DNA of 36,128 nucleotides from Halorhodospira neutriphila (lineage in GTDB: Bacteria > Pseudomonadota > Gammaproteobacteria > Nitrococcales > Halorhodospiraceae). Shown one piece after another: positions 1 through 8,582 of the stretch (positions are counted from its first letter, which is position 1; each line of letters opens with the position of its first letter). Below the pieces are notes generated by a model, which worked only from the letters and a program-made list of their open reading frames with translations, searched no databases and was not told the origin of the DNA. The stretch covers positions 1 through 36,128 of the forward strand of contig NZ_NRSH01000006.1 in assembly GCF_016584055.1 (NCBI RefSeq). The letters are read 5' to 3'. A program made the position numbers and the translations under genes.

Positions 1-137
1 GGCCACGGCAGCCGCGTCAGCGCCAGCCGCGGCCCGTCGAGGGCCGCCAGGGCGGCCTCCGTGGCGGCCATCACCTCCGGGCCGATGCCGTCGCCCGGCA
101 TTACGGCGACGTGCCAGTCGCTGCGCCCTTCTCCCAC
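1..137 (-). CDS. Isopropylmalate/isocitrate dehydrogenase-family protein, N-terminal part (cut by window edge)
   Basis: Only the first 45 codons are inside the window; the gene runs off the low-coordinate edge. The N-terminus carries VAVMPGDGIGPEV, the signature opening of the beta-decarboxylating dehydrogenase family (3-isopropylmalate, isocitrate, tartrate and homoisocitrate dehydrogenases), where the glycine-rich turn begins the nucleotide-binding fold. A GTG at 135-137 is chosen as start because a purine-rich ribosome-binding site (GGGGAGGGGGAG) ends 2 nt upstream and because an ATG at 101 would remove the conserved first strand. It begins 33 nt after the mdh stop, so the two are probably co-transcribed. 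The substrate cannot be decided from this fragment: LeuB, an Icd variant or a tartrate dehydrogenase-like enzyme all fit. Confidence 0.7.
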   Translation of the reverse strand, partial: MGEGRSDWHVAVMPGDGIGPEVMAATEAALAALDGPRLALTRLPW

Positions 138-170
138 CGCTCCCCCTCCCCGATTGGCGCCGCCCCTGCC

Positions 171-1151
171 CTAGGGCAGCAGGTGGCGGATGGCGTCGCG
201 CTCCTCGCGCAGCTCCGCGGCGGTCGCCTCCATGCGCTCGCGGCTGAAGTCGTCGATGGCCAGGCCCTCGACGAGGCGGTAGTCACCGCCGCTGCAGCGC
301 ACGGGGAAGGAGTAGATCAGCCCGGCGTCGATCCCGTAGCTGCCGTCCGAGGGCACGGCCATGCTCGTCCACGCCCCTTCCGGGGTCCCCAGCGCCCAGT
401 CGCGCATGTGGTCGATGGCGGCGCTCGCCGCGGAGGCGGCGCTCGAGGCGCCCCGCGCCTTGATGATCGCGGCGCCGCGCTGCTGCACGGTGGGGATGAA
501 GGTCTCCCGCACCCACTCCGTCTCGAGGAGCTCGGGCGCCGGGCGGCCCTGGATCTCGCAGTGGCTGATATCCGGGTACTGCGTCGCGGAGTGGTTGCCC
601 CAGACCGTCAGCCCGCGGATCTCCCGCGTGTGGCAGCCCACGCGGTTGGCCAGCTGGGCGAGCGCGCGGTTGTGGTCGAGGCGGGTCATCGCCGTGAAGT
701 GCCGCGGATCGAGGTCCGGGGCGTTGTGCTGGGCGATGAGGGCGTTGGTGTTGGCCGGGTTGCCGACGGCCAGGACCTTGACCGAGGGGCGGGCCGCCTG
801 GTTGAGCGCCTGCCCCTGCGCGGAGAAGATCGCCGCGTTCGCCTCGAGCAGGTCCTTGCGCTCCATGCCCGGCCCGCGCGGCTTGGCCCCGACGAGCAGG
901 ACGTAGTCGGCGTCGGCGAAGGCCTCCTCGGCCCGGTCCGAGGTCGTCACCCCGGCCAGCAGGGGGAAGGCGCAGTCCTCGAGCTCCATGACCACCCCTT
1001 GCAGCGGCTCCTGCGCCTCGGGGATCTCGAGGAGCTGCAGTACCACGGGCTGATCCGGCCCCAGCATCTCCCCGGCGGCGATACGGAACAGGAGGCTGTA
1101 CCCGATCTGCCCGGCGGCGCCGGTGACGGATACGCGAACGGGTGCTTTCAT
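171..1151 (-). CDS. mdh: Malate dehydrogenase (NAD-dependent)
   Basis: A 326-residue oxidoreductase interconverting malate and oxaloacetate in the TCA cycle. The Rossmann fold starts with GAAGQIG (11-17). E42 after the second strand fits NAD rather than NADP preference. The mobile-loop arginines lie in [10 protein letters not shown] (91-100, R92 and R98), followed by GNPANTN (130-136), the substrate Arg and catalytic Asp in TRLDHNR (156-162) and the catalytic His in [11 protein letters not shown] (H187). This is the cytosolic-type (about 325 residue) MDH found in many bacteria, not the 312-residue E. coli form. The ATG start has GAGGAG 6 nt upstream. The gene follows the DUF62 gene by 38 nt, suggesting read-through from the ribosomal block or a promoter in between that I could not identify. 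Confidence 0.95.
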   Translation of the reverse strand: MKAPVRVSVTGAAGQIGYSLLFRIAAGEMLGPDQPVVLQLLEIPEAQEPLQGVVMELEDCAFPLLAGVTTSDRAEEAFADADYVLLVGAKPRGPGMERKDLLEANAAIFSAQGQALNQAARPSVKVLAVGNPANTNALIAQHNAPDLDPRHFTAMTRLDHNRALAQLANRVGCHTREIRGLTVWGNHSATQYPDISHCEIQGRPAPELLETEWVRETFIPTVQQRGAAIIKARGASSAASAASAAIDHMRDWALGTPEGAWTSMAVPSDGSYGIDAGLIYSFPVRCSGGDYRLVEGLAIDDFSRERMEATAAELREERDAIRHLLP

Positions 1152-1189
1152 GGGTCTCTCCTCATTCAAAGGCTGAACTCGCCGGGCAC

Positions 1190-1915
1190 CTACGGGCGCT
1201 CCCAGGCGCACGGCACACCGAGCCCGAGGCCGTCGAGGGCGTCGGCCCGGCCTTGGTTGACGGCGACCTCCGCCAGCCCCATGGCGTTCTCGTACCAGAA
1301 CGCCCCGCCCTCGGGGAGGTCCGAGAAGGTGCGGGCGCGCTCCAGGCGGTGCCCCCCTACCTGCATTACAGCATCGCCGGGGAGGGTCTGCGCCCGCCGG
1401 CCGGTCATGACGTTGCCGAAGCCGTCGGCGTAGATCGTCTCGTCGCGGTCCGCCGGCCAGCCGGCCCCGACGGCCGCCTCGGCCGGGAACGGCGTCAGCC
1501 CGGCCTCCTCGCCGACGGCGAGGCGCCGGGCGGCGTCGGCGAAGACGTCCCGGCCGTGGAAGGTCGCGCTCGCCTCGGCGCCGGGCGCCGGCAGGGCGTA
1601 CCAGGCGGGCTCGGCGGCCGCCCGCGCGGCGATCGCCAGCAGGCCGTTGTCGGGGCCGACGAGCCAGCGGGCGCCGACGCGCACGGCGCACCCGGCGCGC
1701 TCGGAGCCGACCCCGGGGTCGACGACGGCGAGGATGACGGCGCCCGGCGGCGTGTAGGGGAGGCAGGCTGCGAGGAGGTAGGCCGCCCTCCGGGGCTGGA
1801 ACGGCGGGGCGTCGTGCATGAGGTCGACGAGCCGCCCGGCGGGCCTGCCCTGCTGGAGGCGGGCCTTGAGCTGGCCGACGTAGGGGCCGTTGAGGGTATA
1901 GTCCGTAAAGAGCAC
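1190..1915 (-). CDS. SAM hydroxide adenosyltransferase (DUF62 / fluorinase-fold SAM hydrolase)
   Basis: About 241 residues. In the family, S-adenosylmethionine is cleaved by hydroxide to adenosine and methionine; fluorinase and chlorinase are specialised relatives. Seen here are [13 protein letters not shown] at the N-terminus, [30 protein letters not shown] and [11 protein letters not shown]66, R73 and H120 occupy the places of the family's conserved Asp-Arg-His triad. I chose the GTG at 1913-1915 because homologues begin right before the FTD motif. The reading frame stays open to an ATG at 2002, overlapping rplQ, but that extension is Arg/Gly/Ala-rich, overlaps a hairpin (1918-1955) and has no spaced ribosome-binding site. 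The chosen GTG also lacks a good site, so the start is uncertain. The gene sits directly after the alpha operon and before mdh. Confidence 0.85.
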   Translation of the reverse strand: MLFTDYTLNGPYVGQLKARLQQGRPAGRLVDLMHDAPPFQPRRAAYLLAACLPYTPPGAVILAVVDPGVGSERAGCAVRVGARWLVGPDNGLLAIAARAAAEPAWYALPAPGAEASATFHGRDVFADAARRLAVGEEAGLTPFPAEAAVGAGWPADRDETIYADGFGNVMTGRRAQTLPGDAVMQVGGHRLERARTFSDLPEGGAFWYENAMGLAEVAVNQGRADALDGLGLGVPCAWERP

Positions 1916-1917
1916 GA

Positions 1918-1955
1918 CCGTCGAGGCGGCGCCTGCGGAGGCGCCTCCCCGACGG
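1918..1955 (-). promoter_or_regulatory. Imperfect hairpin between rplQ and the DUF62 gene
   Basis: Outer arms ccgtcg (1918-1923) and cgacgg (1950-1955) pair, as do inner arms ggcgcc (1928-1933) and ggcgcc (1940-1945), around a 6-nt loop; the part between them is interrupted. On the minus strand it lies after the rplQ stop and 3 nt before the chosen DUF62 start. No long T tract follows, so it may be an attenuator, an mRNA 3'-end stabiliser or simply GC-rich chance structure. Confidence 0.4.
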
Positions 1956-1979
1956 CCGCGTCCTGGCGAGGCGTCTCTC

Positions 1980-2369
1980 CTAGGCCGCCGACTCTTCCTC
2001 ATTCCCGGTCGCTTCGCGGCCGACGAGCTGGACCACGGCCATGGGCGCGCCGTCGCCCTGCCGGAAGCCGCAGCGGAGGATGCGCATGTAGCCGCCTGGG
2101 CGCGAGCGGTACTGCGGCCCCAGGTCCTCGAAGAGCTTCGTCACCATCTCCTTGTCGCGCAGGCGGGCGAAGACCAGCCGGCGGTTGGCGGTGCTGTCCT
2201 CCTTCGCCTTGGTGATCAGCGGCTCGGCGACGCGGCGCAGCTCCTTGGCCTTGGGCACCGTGGTCCGGATCTCCTCCTCCCGGAACAGGGCCGCGGCCAT
2301 GTTCTGGAGCATCGCCTTGCGGTGCGAGTTGGTGCGATTAAAGTGGCGTCCGGCTTTGCGATGGCGCAT
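1980..2369 (-). CDS. rplQ: 50S ribosomal protein L17
   Basis: A 129-residue large-subunit protein near the exit tunnel, last gene of the alpha operon. It opens with [20 protein letters not shown], the family signature, and continues with the [20 protein letters not shown] helix-strand region. The C-terminus ([23 protein letters not shown]) is canonical, followed by an acidic tail. It begins 23 nt after the rpoA stop, as in other gammaproteobacteria. Length matches the family (E. coli 127). The ATG start is fixed by homology. Confidence 0.97.
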   Translation of the reverse strand: MRHRKAGRHFNRTNSHRKAMLQNMAAALFREEEIRTTVPKAKELRRVAEPLITKAKEDSTANRRLVFARLRDKEMVTKLFEDLGPQYRSRPGGYMRILRCGFRQGDGAPMAVVQLVGREATGNEEESAA

Positions 2370-2392
2370 GACGTTTCGCTCCCGTGTCTAGT

Positions 2393-3391
2393 TCAGCCCG
2401 CGATGCGTGCCCGGTCCCCGAGGGACGGCGGCGGCCAGTTGTCGAGGCGCATGCCCAGCGACAAGCCGTACGAGGCCAGCGTCTCCTTGATCTCATTGAG
2501 CGACTTCTTGCCGAGGTTCGGCGTCTTGAGCAGCTCCACCTCGGTGCGCTGGACCAGATCCCCCACGTAGTGGATGCTCTCGGCCTTCAGGCAGTTCGCC
2601 GAGCGCACGGTCAGCTCCAGGTCGTCGATGGGCCGCAGCAGCATCGGGTCGATCTCCGGCTCGCCCGGCTCCTCCTCGCCCTCGAAGCCGCTGCCCTCGA
2701 GGTCGACGAAGACCGAGAGCTGGTCGCGCAGCAGCGTCGCCGCGAACTTGACGGCCTCCTCGGGCGTCACGACGCCGTTGGTCTCGACATCGAGGACCAG
2801 CTTGTCGAGGTCCGTGCGCTGCTCGACACGGGCGCTCTCCACCGAGTAGGAGACGCGCCGGACCGGGCTGAAGCTAGCGTCCACCGCCAGGTGGCCGATG
2901 GTCCGCGTCGCCTCGTCCTCGCGGGCGGTCACCGGCAGGTACCCCCGGCCGCGCTCGATCCGCAGCGAGGCGTTGAACGAGCGCTCGTGGGTCAGGGTCG
3001 CGATGTGGAGCTCGGGGTTCTGGATCTCGACATCGTGGTCGCAGGTGATATCCCCCGCCGTCACCGGCCCCGGCCCCTCCTTGCTCAGCCGCAGGGTCAC
3101 GGCGTCCCGCTCGTGCATGCGCACGGCGAGCTCCTTGAGGTTGAGGAGGATGTCCACGGTGTCCTCGTGGATCCCCTCGACCGCGGTGTACTCGTGCTGC
3201 ACCCCCTCGATCTCGACCTCGGTGACCGCGGTCCCGGGCATCGAGGAGAGCAGCAGCCGCCGCAGGGCGTTGCCCAGCGTGTGCCCGAAGCCCCGCTCCA
3301 GCGGCTCGAGGATGACCTGGGCGCGATTCTCCCCGGCCGACTCGACCTGCACCGATCGCGGCTTCAGAAAGTCCTTCAGGTACCCCTTCAT
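2393..3391 (-). CDS. rpoA: DNA-directed RNA polymerase subunit alpha
   Basis: A 332-residue alpha subunit whose dimer nucleates core polymerase assembly. The N-terminal domain carries [26 protein letters not shown], the alpha-alpha dimer interface. After an acidic linker ([12 protein letters not shown]) the C-terminal domain has [12 protein letters not shown], containing the arginine that contacts UP elements, and [14 protein letters not shown], the helix-hairpin-helix. The ATG at 3389-3391 ([13 protein letters not shown]) is chosen over an upstream in-frame codon at 3439, which lies inside rpsD; AAGGTG sits 8 nt before it. It lies between rpsD and rplQ in standard alpha-operon order. Confidence 0.97.
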   Translation of the reverse strand: MKGYLKDFLKPRSVQVESAGENRAQVILEPLERGFGHTLGNALRRLLLSSMPGTAVTEVEIEGVQHEYTAVEGIHEDTVDILLNLKELAVRMHERDAVTLRLSKEGPGPVTAGDITCDHDVEIQNPELHIATLTHERSFNASLRIERGRGYLPVTAREDEATRTIGHLAVDASFSPVRRVSYSVESARVEQRTDLDKLVLDVETNGVVTPEEAVKFAATLLRDQLSVFVDLEGSGFEGEEEPGEPEIDPMLLRPIDDLELTVRSANCLKAESIHYVGDLVQRTEVELLKTPNLGKKSLNEIKETLASYGLSLGMRLDNWPPPSLGDRARIAG

Positions 3392-3416
3392 CGACGACAC
3401 CTTGCAGTTACAGCTG

Positions 3417-4040
3417 TTACTTGGAGTACAGCTCGACAATCAGCGACTCGTTGATCTCTTGCGAGAGGTCGCTCCGGTCGGGGCGCTGCTTGAGCTGCCC
3501 TTCCATCTTGGTCGAGTCGACCTCCACCCAGGGCACCCAGCCGCTCTGCTGCGTCAGCTCGAGGGCCGCCTGCACGCGCAGCTGCTTCTGGGCCTTCTCC
3601 TTGAGGGAGACCGTATCGCCCGGGTTGACCTGGTAGGAGGGGACGTTGACCACGCGGCCGTTGACGAGCACGGCGCGGTGGTTGACCAGCTGCCGCGCCT
3701 CGGCCCGCGTGCTCCCGAACCCCATCCGGTAGACGACGTTGTCCAGGCGGCTCTCGAGGAGCTGGAGCAGGACCGTGCCGGTGGCCCCCTTCTGGCGGGC
3801 GGCCTCCTTGTAGTAGTTGCGGAACTGCCGCTCCATGATGCCGTACATGCGGCGGACCTTCTGCTTCTCGCGAAGCTGGAGGCCGTAGTCGGAGATCCGG
3901 CCGCCCCGGCGCTGCCCGTGCTGCCCCGGCGGCTGCTCGAGCTTGCACTTGGTGTCGAGCGCGCGGACCCCGCTCTTGAGGAACAGGTCCGTCTTCTCGC
4001 GACGGGCTAGCTTGCACTTCGGACCGATATACTTGGCCAT
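3417..4040 (-). CDS. rpsD: 30S ribosomal protein S4
   Basis: A 207-residue primary 16S rRNA binder that starts 5'-domain assembly and, in E. coli, represses the alpha operon. The N-terminus [18 protein letters not shown] and [22 protein letters not shown] are typical. The S4 RNA-binding domain follows ([23 protein letters not shown], then [14 protein letters not shown]). Only two cysteines (C9, C32) occur in the N-terminal domain, so the four-cysteine zinc site of some S4 proteins is absent. Start 15 nt after rpsK; rpoA follows after 25 nt. Confidence 0.97.
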   Translation of the reverse strand: MAKYIGPKCKLARREKTDLFLKSGVRALDTKCKLEQPPGQHGQRRGGRISDYGLQLREKQKVRRMYGIMERQFRNYYKEAARQKGATGTVLLQLLESRLDNVVYRMGFGSTRAEARQLVNHRAVLVNGRVVNVPSYQVNPGDTVSLKEKAQKQLRVQAALELTQQSGWVPWVEVDSTKMEGQLKQRPDRSDLSQEINESLIVELYSK

Positions 4041-4055
4041 GGCGCGCGTACCTCC

Positions 4056-4451
4056 TTAGACCCGGCGCTTCTTCGGCGGCCGGCAGCCGTTGTGCGGGAT
4101 CGGCGAAACGTCGGCGATATTCGTGACCCGGTAGCCCACCGCGTTCAGCGCCCGGACAGCGGACTCGCGGCCGGGCCCCGGGCCCTTGACGCGCACCTCG
4201 ACGTTCTTGAGCCCGTACTCCTGGGCGGCCCGCGCGGCGGTCTCCGAGGCGACCTGCGCGGCGAACGGGGTGCTCTTGCGCGAGCCCTTGAAGCCGCTGC
4301 CGCCGGCGCTCGCCCACGCCAGGGCGTTCCCCTGGCGGTCGGTGATCGTGATCAGGGTGTTGTTGAAGGTCGCATTGATGTGCGCCACCCCGTCACTGAC
4401 GGTACGCTTGACCTTTTTCTTGCCGCTGCCGCGGCTCGTTGCCTTCGCCAT
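4056..4451 (-). CDS. rpsK: 30S ribosomal protein S11
   Basis: A 131-residue protein of the 30S platform that contacts 16S rRNA helices near the E site. It has a basic N-terminus ([16 protein letters not shown]), then [21 protein letters not shown] and [20 protein letters not shown]. The C-terminus ends [18 protein letters not shown], including the Asn-Gly that is isomerised to isoaspartate in E. coli S11. AGGA precedes the ATG. The 72-nt gap after rpsM holds no clear structure. Confidence 0.97.
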   Translation of the reverse strand: MAKATSRGSGKKKVKRTVSDGVAHINATFNNTLITITDRQGNALAWASAGGSGFKGSRKSTPFAAQVASETAARAAQEYGLKNVEVRVKGPGPGRESAVRALNAVGYRVTNIADVSPIPHNGCRPPKKRRV

Positions 4452-4523
4452 AGGTATTCAGTTCCTAAGATGCCCAATCATCGCCGGTTCGTGCTCGCCC
4501 GCTGCCCCGCAGGGCCGCGCGGC

Positions 4524-4883
4524 TTAGCGGCTCGCGGGGCCGCGCCGCGGACCCTTGCGCGTGCGGGCGTTGGTCTGGGTGCTCTGGCCGCGCACCGTCA
4601 GGCCGCGCCGGTGCCGCATGCCCCGGTAGCAGCCCAGATCCATCAGCCGCTTGATATCCATCGCCACCGAGCGGCGCAGATCGCCCTCGACGACGTAGCT
4701 CCCGACCTCACGCCGCAGGCTCTCGACCTCATCGTCGCTCAGGTCTCGAACACGGCGATCCTCAGGCACGCCGGCGGCCTTGCAGATCTCTAGCGCACGG
4801 GTACGGCCAATCCCGTAGATGGAGGTCAACGCGACCCACGCGTGCTTGTGAACCGGAATGTTTATGCCTGCGATTCGAGCCAT
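4524..4883 (-). CDS. rpsM: 30S ribosomal protein S13
   Basis: A 119-residue small-subunit head protein that touches the P-site tRNA and bridges to L5. [19 protein letters not shown] is the standard start; [19 protein letters not shown] is the helix-two-turn-helix; the basic tail ([19 protein letters not shown]) reaches the tRNA anticodon arm. It is the first gene of the classical alpha operon; the 66-nt leader behind rpmJ is listed separately because S4 represses translation at this point in E. coli. Confidence 0.97.
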   Translation of the reverse strand: MARIAGINIPVHKHAWVALTSIYGIGRTRALEICKAAGVPEDRRVRDLSDDEVESLRREVGSYVVEGDLRRSVAMDIKRLMDLGCYRGMRHRRGLTVRGQSTQTNARTRKGPRRGPASR

Positions 4884-4949
4884 GGGGGAATTGCCTCTCC
4901 CGTCACTATCCCGAAAACCGTGACGCCGCCTAGCAACGACGCCTGCTCG
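4884..4949 (-). promoter_or_regulatory. rpsM leader, candidate S4 operator
   Basis: These 66 nt separate rpmJ from rpsM. Arms cgtcac (4901-4906) and gtgacg (4920-4925) form a 6-bp stem with a 13-nt loop just upstream of the rpsM ribosome-binding region. In E. coli the equivalent leader folds into a pseudoknot bound by S4. The position fits, but I could not establish the pseudoknot by eye. Confidence 0.35.
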
Positions 4950-5063
4950 TTACCCCTGCCGCTGCTTATGGCGCGCATCCGAGCAGATCACCCGAACCGT
5001 CCCCTGCCGCTTGACGATCTTGCAGTTCCGGCAGATGCGCTTGACCGATGCCCTTACCTTCAT
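4950..5063 (-). CDS. rpmJ: 50S ribosomal protein L36
   Basis: A 37-residue protein read directly from the minus strand: it begins [11 protein letters not shown] and ends ARHKQRQG. C11, C14, C27 and H32 are all present, so this is the zinc-binding (C+) form that stabilises 23S rRNA near the peptidyl-transferase region. It lies between secY and rpsM, the standard place (secX). The ATG at 5061-5063 gives the usual length. A hairpin with a short T tract (5107-5156) lies between secY and this gene and could lower its expression relative to the spc genes. Confidence 0.96.
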   Translation of the reverse strand: MKVRASVKRICRNCKIVKRQGTVRVICSDARHKQRQG

Positions 5064-5106
5064 GCTCGACTCCTCGAGTCTCCACAGTCCTTACCGACCA
5101 ACGGCG

Positions 5107-5156
5107 TAAAACGCGCAAGGATAGCACCCGTAACTCCGCGATGCTACCCATTGCGC
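5107..5156 (-). terminator. Candidate intrinsic terminator or attenuator between secY and rpmJ
   Basis: Left arm 5113-5126 (gcgcaaggatagca) pairs with 5142-5149 plus 5151-5156 (tgctaccc, one bulged a, ttgcgc), giving 14 pairs with one G-U and a 15-nt loop. Read on the minus strand the stem is followed by G then TTTT (5108-5111). The tract is short, so partial rather than full termination is likely. Confidence 0.55.
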
Positions 5157-5168
5157 CGTTTGCGCGCC

Positions 5169-6512
5169 TCAGCGCAGCAGCCCGCCGCCGGGACGCGTGT
5201 GCCCCTTGAGGTTCGCCTTCTTCATGAGCGGCTCGTACTGGTGCGAGACCAGGTGCGACTGGAGCTGCGCCATGAAGTCCATGACCACGACCACGCTGAT
5301 CAGCAGCGAGGTCCCCCCGAAGTAGAAGGGCACGTTCCAGTACAGGATCAGGAACTCGGGGATGAGGCAGACGAACGCGATGTAGAGCGCGCCGGCGAAC
5401 GTCAGCCGGGTCATGACCTGGTCGATGTAGCGGGACGTCTGCTCGCCGGGCCGGATCCCCGGGATGAACGCCCCCGACTTCTTGAGGTTGTCCGCCGTCT
5501 CCCGCGAGTTGAACACCAGCGCCGTGTAGAAGAAGCAGAAGAAGATGATCGCCGCCGCGTAGAGGGCCACGTAGATCGGCTGACCCGGCGAGAGGGTCGC
5601 CGCGATATCGCCGATGAAGCCCAGCCCCTCGGCGTCGCCGAACCACTGCCCGGCGGTCGCCGGGAAGAGGATGATGCTGGAGGCGAAGATGGGCGGGATC
5701 ACCCCAGCCATGTTGAGCTTCAGCGGCAAGTGGCTCTGCTGCGCGGCGTACATCTTGCGCCCGTGCTGGCGCTTGGCGTACTGCACCGTGATCCGCCGCT
5801 GCCCGCGCTCGACGAAGACGATGAAGGCGGTCACCGCAGCGGCCATCAGCAGCAGCAGGACCACCGTCGCCGCCCCCATCTCGCCGGTGCGCTGGAGCTC
5901 GAGCATGCCGCCGAGCGCCCCCGGCAGGCCGGCCACGATGCCCGCGAAGATGAGGATGGAGATCCCGTTGCCGATCCCCCGCTCGGTGATCTGCTCGCCG
6001 AGCCACATCAGGAAGACGACGCCGGTGGCGAGGGTCACCGTGGAGGTGAGGATGAACAGCGGCCCCGGATTGGCGGCCACGCCCTGCCCCTGCAGCGCCA
6101 CGCTGATGCCGATGCCCTGGAAGGTCGCCAGCCCGAGGGTGGCGTAGCGGGTGTACTGGGTGATCTTGCGCCGGCCCTGCTCCCCCTCCTTCTTGAGCCG
6201 CTCCAGGCTCGGGACCACGGCGGTGAGCAGCTGCGTGATGATCGACGCCGAGATGTAGGGCATCACGCCGAGGGCGAAGATCGACAGGCGCTCCAGCGCC
6301 CCGCCGGCGAACATGTTGAACATCTCGAGGATGGTCCCGCGCTGCTGCTCCACCATCTGCTCGAGCGCCGCGGGATCGATCCCCGGGATCGTGATGTGCG
6401 TCCCGATGCGGTAGATGACCAGCGCCAGCAGCACGAAGAGCAGCCTCTGGCGAACCTCCTTGAGGTTGCCCATCCCGCTGAGCGCCGATGCCTTTCCGCC
6501 TGGGGCCGCCAA
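5169..6512 (-). CDS. secY: Preprotein translocase subunit SecY
   Basis: A 447-residue inner-membrane channel protein with ten expected membrane helices; the first ([16 protein letters not shown]) is at about 22-37. Family landmarks include [26 protein letters not shown] (plug and helix 2), [27 protein letters not shown] and RQRI-type cytoplasmic loops ([15 protein letters not shown]), and [19 protein letters not shown] in cytoplasmic loop C5. The start is TTG at 6510-6512, two bases after the rplO stop codon begins to clear, with GAGGAG 7 nt upstream; this aligns the N-terminus with E. coli SecY, whereas the next ATG (6473) lacks a ribosome-binding site. With SecE in this window it forms the core translocon. 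Confidence 0.97.
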   Translation of the reverse strand: MAAPGGKASALSGMGNLKEVRQRLLFVLLALVIYRIGTHITIPGIDPAALEQMVEQQRGTILEMFNMFAGGALERLSIFALGVMPYISASIITQLLTAVVPSLERLKKEGEQGRRKITQYTRYATLGLATFQGIGISVALQGQGVAANPGPLFILTSTVTLATGVVFLMWLGEQITERGIGNGISILIFAGIVAGLPGALGGMLELQRTGEMGAATVVLLLLMAAAVTAFIVFVERGQRRITVQYAKRQHGRKMYAAQQSHLPLKLNMAGVIPPIFASSIILFPATAGQWFGDAEGLGFIGDIAATLSPGQPIYVALYAAAIIFFCFFYTALVFNSRETADNLKKSGAFIPGIRPGEQTSRYIDQVMTRLTFAGALYIAFVCLIPEFLILYWNVPFYFGGTSLLISVVVVMDFMAQLQSHLVSHQYEPLMKKANLKGHTRPGGGLLR

Positions 6513-6513
6513 T

Positions 6514-6954
6514 TCAGCGCTCCTCGACGACCTTGCCGCCAGCCGCCTCGATCGCCTCGCGGGCGCCGCGCGTGACCTTCACCCCCTGGACCGTCACCGG
6601 ACGGTCGATGCTGCCGGAGGCGATGATCTTGACGTAGCACATGTTCTTGCGGACCACGCCCGCCCGGCGCAGCGCCTCGAGGTCGACGGTCTCCCCCGCC
6701 ACCTTCTGCAGCTCGCCGAGGCGGACCTCCGTGGTGCGCAGGCCCTTCTGGGAGCGGAAGCCGTACTTCGGCACACGCCGCTGCAGCGGCATCTGCCCGC
6801 CCTCGAAGCCCACCTTGTGGTAGCCGCCCGAGCGGCTGTGCTGGCCGTTGTGGCCGCGGCCGGCAGTCTGGCCGAGCCCGCTGCCGTCGCCGCGCGCCAC
6901 CCGCTTGGCCGCCGGGCGGCTTCCCGGCGCCGGCGAGATGTTGTTCAGCCGCAT
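6514..6954 (-). CDS. rplO: 50S ribosomal protein L15
   Basis: A 146-residue late-assembly large-subunit protein. [22 protein letters not shown] leads into the glycine-rich extension [18 protein letters not shown] and [24 protein letters not shown], which penetrates 23S rRNA. The rpmD stop TGA is embedded in GTGATG; I take the ATG (6952-6954) because homologues start MRLN, although the GTG three bases upstream is also in frame. secY follows after a single base. Confidence 0.96.
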   Translation of the reverse strand: MRLNNISPAPGSRPAAKRVARGDGSGLGQTAGRGHNGQHSRSGGYHKVGFEGGQMPLQRRVPKYGFRSQKGLRTTEVRLGELQKVAGETVDLEALRRAGVVRKNMCYVKIIASGSIDRPVTVQGVKVTRGAREAIEAAGGKVVEER

Positions 6955-7142
6955 CACGCCTCCTGGACCTCAAGCATGTACGAGACCTTCCGGATCATAC
7001 CCCGGATCTGCGGCGTATCATCCACGGTGACCGTCTGGTGCATCCGGCGCAGACCCAAGCCGGCGACACACTGCCGGTGATTCTTCAGCCGCCCGTTCGG
7101 GCTTCGCCGGAGCGTGACTTGGAGCTTCTTACCGTTCGCCAT
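6954..7142 (-). CDS. rpmD: 50S ribosomal protein L30
   Basis: A 62-residue large-subunit protein with the short bacterial L30 fold: [28 protein letters not shown] in the first strand and helix, [17 protein letters not shown] in the second half. It lies between rpsE (2 nt after its stop) and rplO (stop-start overlap), as in the spc operon of E. coli. Length is within the normal 58-62 range. Confidence 0.96.
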   Translation of the reverse strand: MANGKKLQVTLRRSPNGRLKNHRQCVAGLGLRRMHQTVTVDDTPQIRGMIRKVSYMLEVQEA

Positions 7143-7144
7143 CT

Positions 7145-7648
7145 TCAGCCCGTAATCTCTTCGACCGTCTTACCCCGCCGGGCCGCGACGGCCTCCGGCG
7201 AGTCCATTTGCGCGAGCCCGTTGACCGTCGCCCGCACGATGTTGATCGGGTTCCGCGAGCCTACCGACTTGGCTAGGACGTCCTGGACGCCCAGGACCTC
7301 GAAGACCGCGCGCATCGGCCCACCGGCGATGATGCCGGTACCCGGGGTCGCCGGCTTCATGAAGACCTTGCTGGAGCCGTGGAAGTGGGTCACCGGATAG
7401 CGCAGCGTCGCGCCGTCCAGGTAGACCGTGCGCATGTCGCCCCGCGCCCGCTCCATCGCCTTCTGGATCGCTGCAGGGACCTCGCGGGCCTTGCCGTAGC
7501 CGAAGCCGACACGCCCCTCGCCGTCGCCGACCACGGTCAGCGCGGTGAATCCGAACTGCCGCCCGCCCTGGACGACCTTCGCGACCCGATTGATGGTGAT
7601 GAGCTTCTCCCGAAGCCCGTCGGCGCTGGTCTGCTCACCGTTCGCCAT
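7145..7648 (-). CDS. rpsE: 30S ribosomal protein S5
   Basis: A 167-residue protein of the mRNA entry channel that affects decoding accuracy. The dsRNA-binding-like N-terminal domain has [19 protein letters not shown] and the loop [24 protein letters not shown]; the C-terminal domain has [32 protein letters not shown]. An N-terminal tail of about 15 residues precedes the fold, as usual. AGGGG... purines lie before the ATG and rplR ends 17 nt upstream. Confidence 0.97.
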   Translation of the reverse strand: MANGEQTSADGLREKLITINRVAKVVQGGRQFGFTALTVVGDGEGRVGFGYGKAREVPAAIQKAMERARGDMRTVYLDGATLRYPVTHFHGSSKVFMKPATPGTGIIAGGPMRAVFEVLGVQDVLAKSVGSRNPINIVRATVNGLAQMDSPEAVAARRGKTVEEITG

Positions 7649-7665
7649 AGCTCTCTGCCCCTCGC

Positions 7666-8019
7666 CTAGAAATCGAGTCCGGCCTGCCGCGCCGCTTCGG
7701 CGAGCGCCTGAACACGTCCGTGGTAGCGGAACCCGGAGCGGTCGAACGCCACCCGCTCGATGCCGGCCTCTCTCGCCCGCTCAGCGATGATCCGGCCCAC
7801 CTCGTGGGCGGCATCCTTGTTGCCTGTCCCCGCGAGCTGCCCACGCAGCTGCGGCTCGAGGGTCGACGCGGAGGCTAGCGTGCGGGAGCCGTCCGGGACC
7901 TGCACCTGTGCGTAGATATGGCGCGGCGTCCGATGGACCGAAAGCCGGTAGGCACCGCGATCTTGGATCCGGCCCCGGCTCTTGCGGGCCCGGCGCATGC
8001 GTGCACTTCTCTTGTCCAT
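7666..8019 (-). CDS. rplR: 50S ribosomal protein L18
   Basis: A 117-residue 5S rRNA-binding protein of the central protuberance. Basic N-terminus [18 protein letters not shown], then [32 protein letters not shown] and [26 protein letters not shown] at the C-terminus. The ATG at 8017-8019 gives exactly the E. coli length; a GTG two codons upstream (8023-8025) is an alternative. It acts with L5, also in this operon, in 5S RNP assembly. Confidence 0.96.
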   Translation of the reverse strand: MDKRSARMRRARKSRGRIQDRGAYRLSVHRTPRHIYAQVQVPDGSRTLASASTLEPQLRGQLAGTGNKDAAHEVGRIIAERAREAGIERVAFDRSGFRYHGRVQALAEAARQAGLDF

Positions 8020-8033
8020 GGTCACTTAACCGC

Positions 8034-8567
8034 CTACTTCTTCTTGGCCTCTTTCAAGACCACCCGTTCACCCGAGTACCGGACGCCCTTGCCCTTGTAG
8101 GGCTCCGGCGGACGGTAGCCGCGGATCTGCGCGGCGACCTCGCCCACCTGCTGCTTGTCCGGTCCCCGCACGACTACCTCCGTCTGCGTGGGCACCTCGA
8201 TCTTCACGCCCTCCGGGATCTTGTAGTGAACGGGGTGCGAGAAGCCGAGCGTGAGCTGGAGGGTATCCCCCTGGACCTGGGCGCGGTAGCCGACACCCCG
8301 GAGCTCGAGCCGGCGCTCGAAGCCCTCGCTCACGCCCGTCACCATGTTGCTCACGACGGAGCGGGCCGTCCCCGTCAGGGCGACGGCGCGCCGGCTCTGC
8401 TGGCGCGGCTCGAAGCGCAGCTGCCCCTCCTCCTCGTGGGGCTCCACGAGGCGGTGGCACTCCCACGCCATGCGGCCTTGGGGTCCCTTGACTTCAATCG
8501 CGTTACCGCGCAGGTCCACTTCCACGCCGGAAGGGATTGCCACGGGCGCCTTGGCGACTCTCGACAT
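8034..8567 (-). CDS. rplF: 50S ribosomal protein L6
   Basis: A 177-residue protein near the sarcin-ricin loop and factor-binding site. Two tandem L6 domains are visible: the first begins VAKAPVAIPSGVEVDLRGNAIEVKGPQG, the second carries LTLGFSHPVHYKIPEGVKIEVP and the conserved GPDKQQVGEVAAQIRGYRPPEPYKGKGVRY near the end, followed by a basic EAKKK tail. Length equals that of E. coli. It lies between rpsH and rplR. Confidence 0.97.
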   Translation of the reverse strand: MSRVAKAPVAIPSGVEVDLRGNAIEVKGPQGRMAWECHRLVEPHEEEGQLRFEPRQQSRRAVALTGTARSVVSNMVTGVSEGFERRLELRGVGYRAQVQGDTLQLTLGFSHPVHYKIPEGVKIEVPTQTEVVVRGPDKQQVGEVAAQIRGYRPPEPYKGKGVRYSGERVVLKEAKKK

Positions 8568-8582
8568 GGCTGCTCGTCCTGT

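Noticed and set aside
166-179. Palindrome ctgccctagggcag over the mdh stop codon as a terminator.
   Set aside because: Only 6 bp with a 2-nt centre and no T tract; the next gene begins 33 nt later.
101-286. A 61-codon minus-strand frame between mdh and the downstream dehydrogenase.
   Set aside because: It overlaps the mdh 3' end and the next gene in another frame and has no recognisable features.
171-1691. A 506-codon minus-strand frame that would fuse an upstream segment to malate dehydrogenase.
   Set aside because: The first 180 codons are an out-of-frame reading of the DUF62 gene. MDH has its own ATG at 1151 with GAGGAG upstream.
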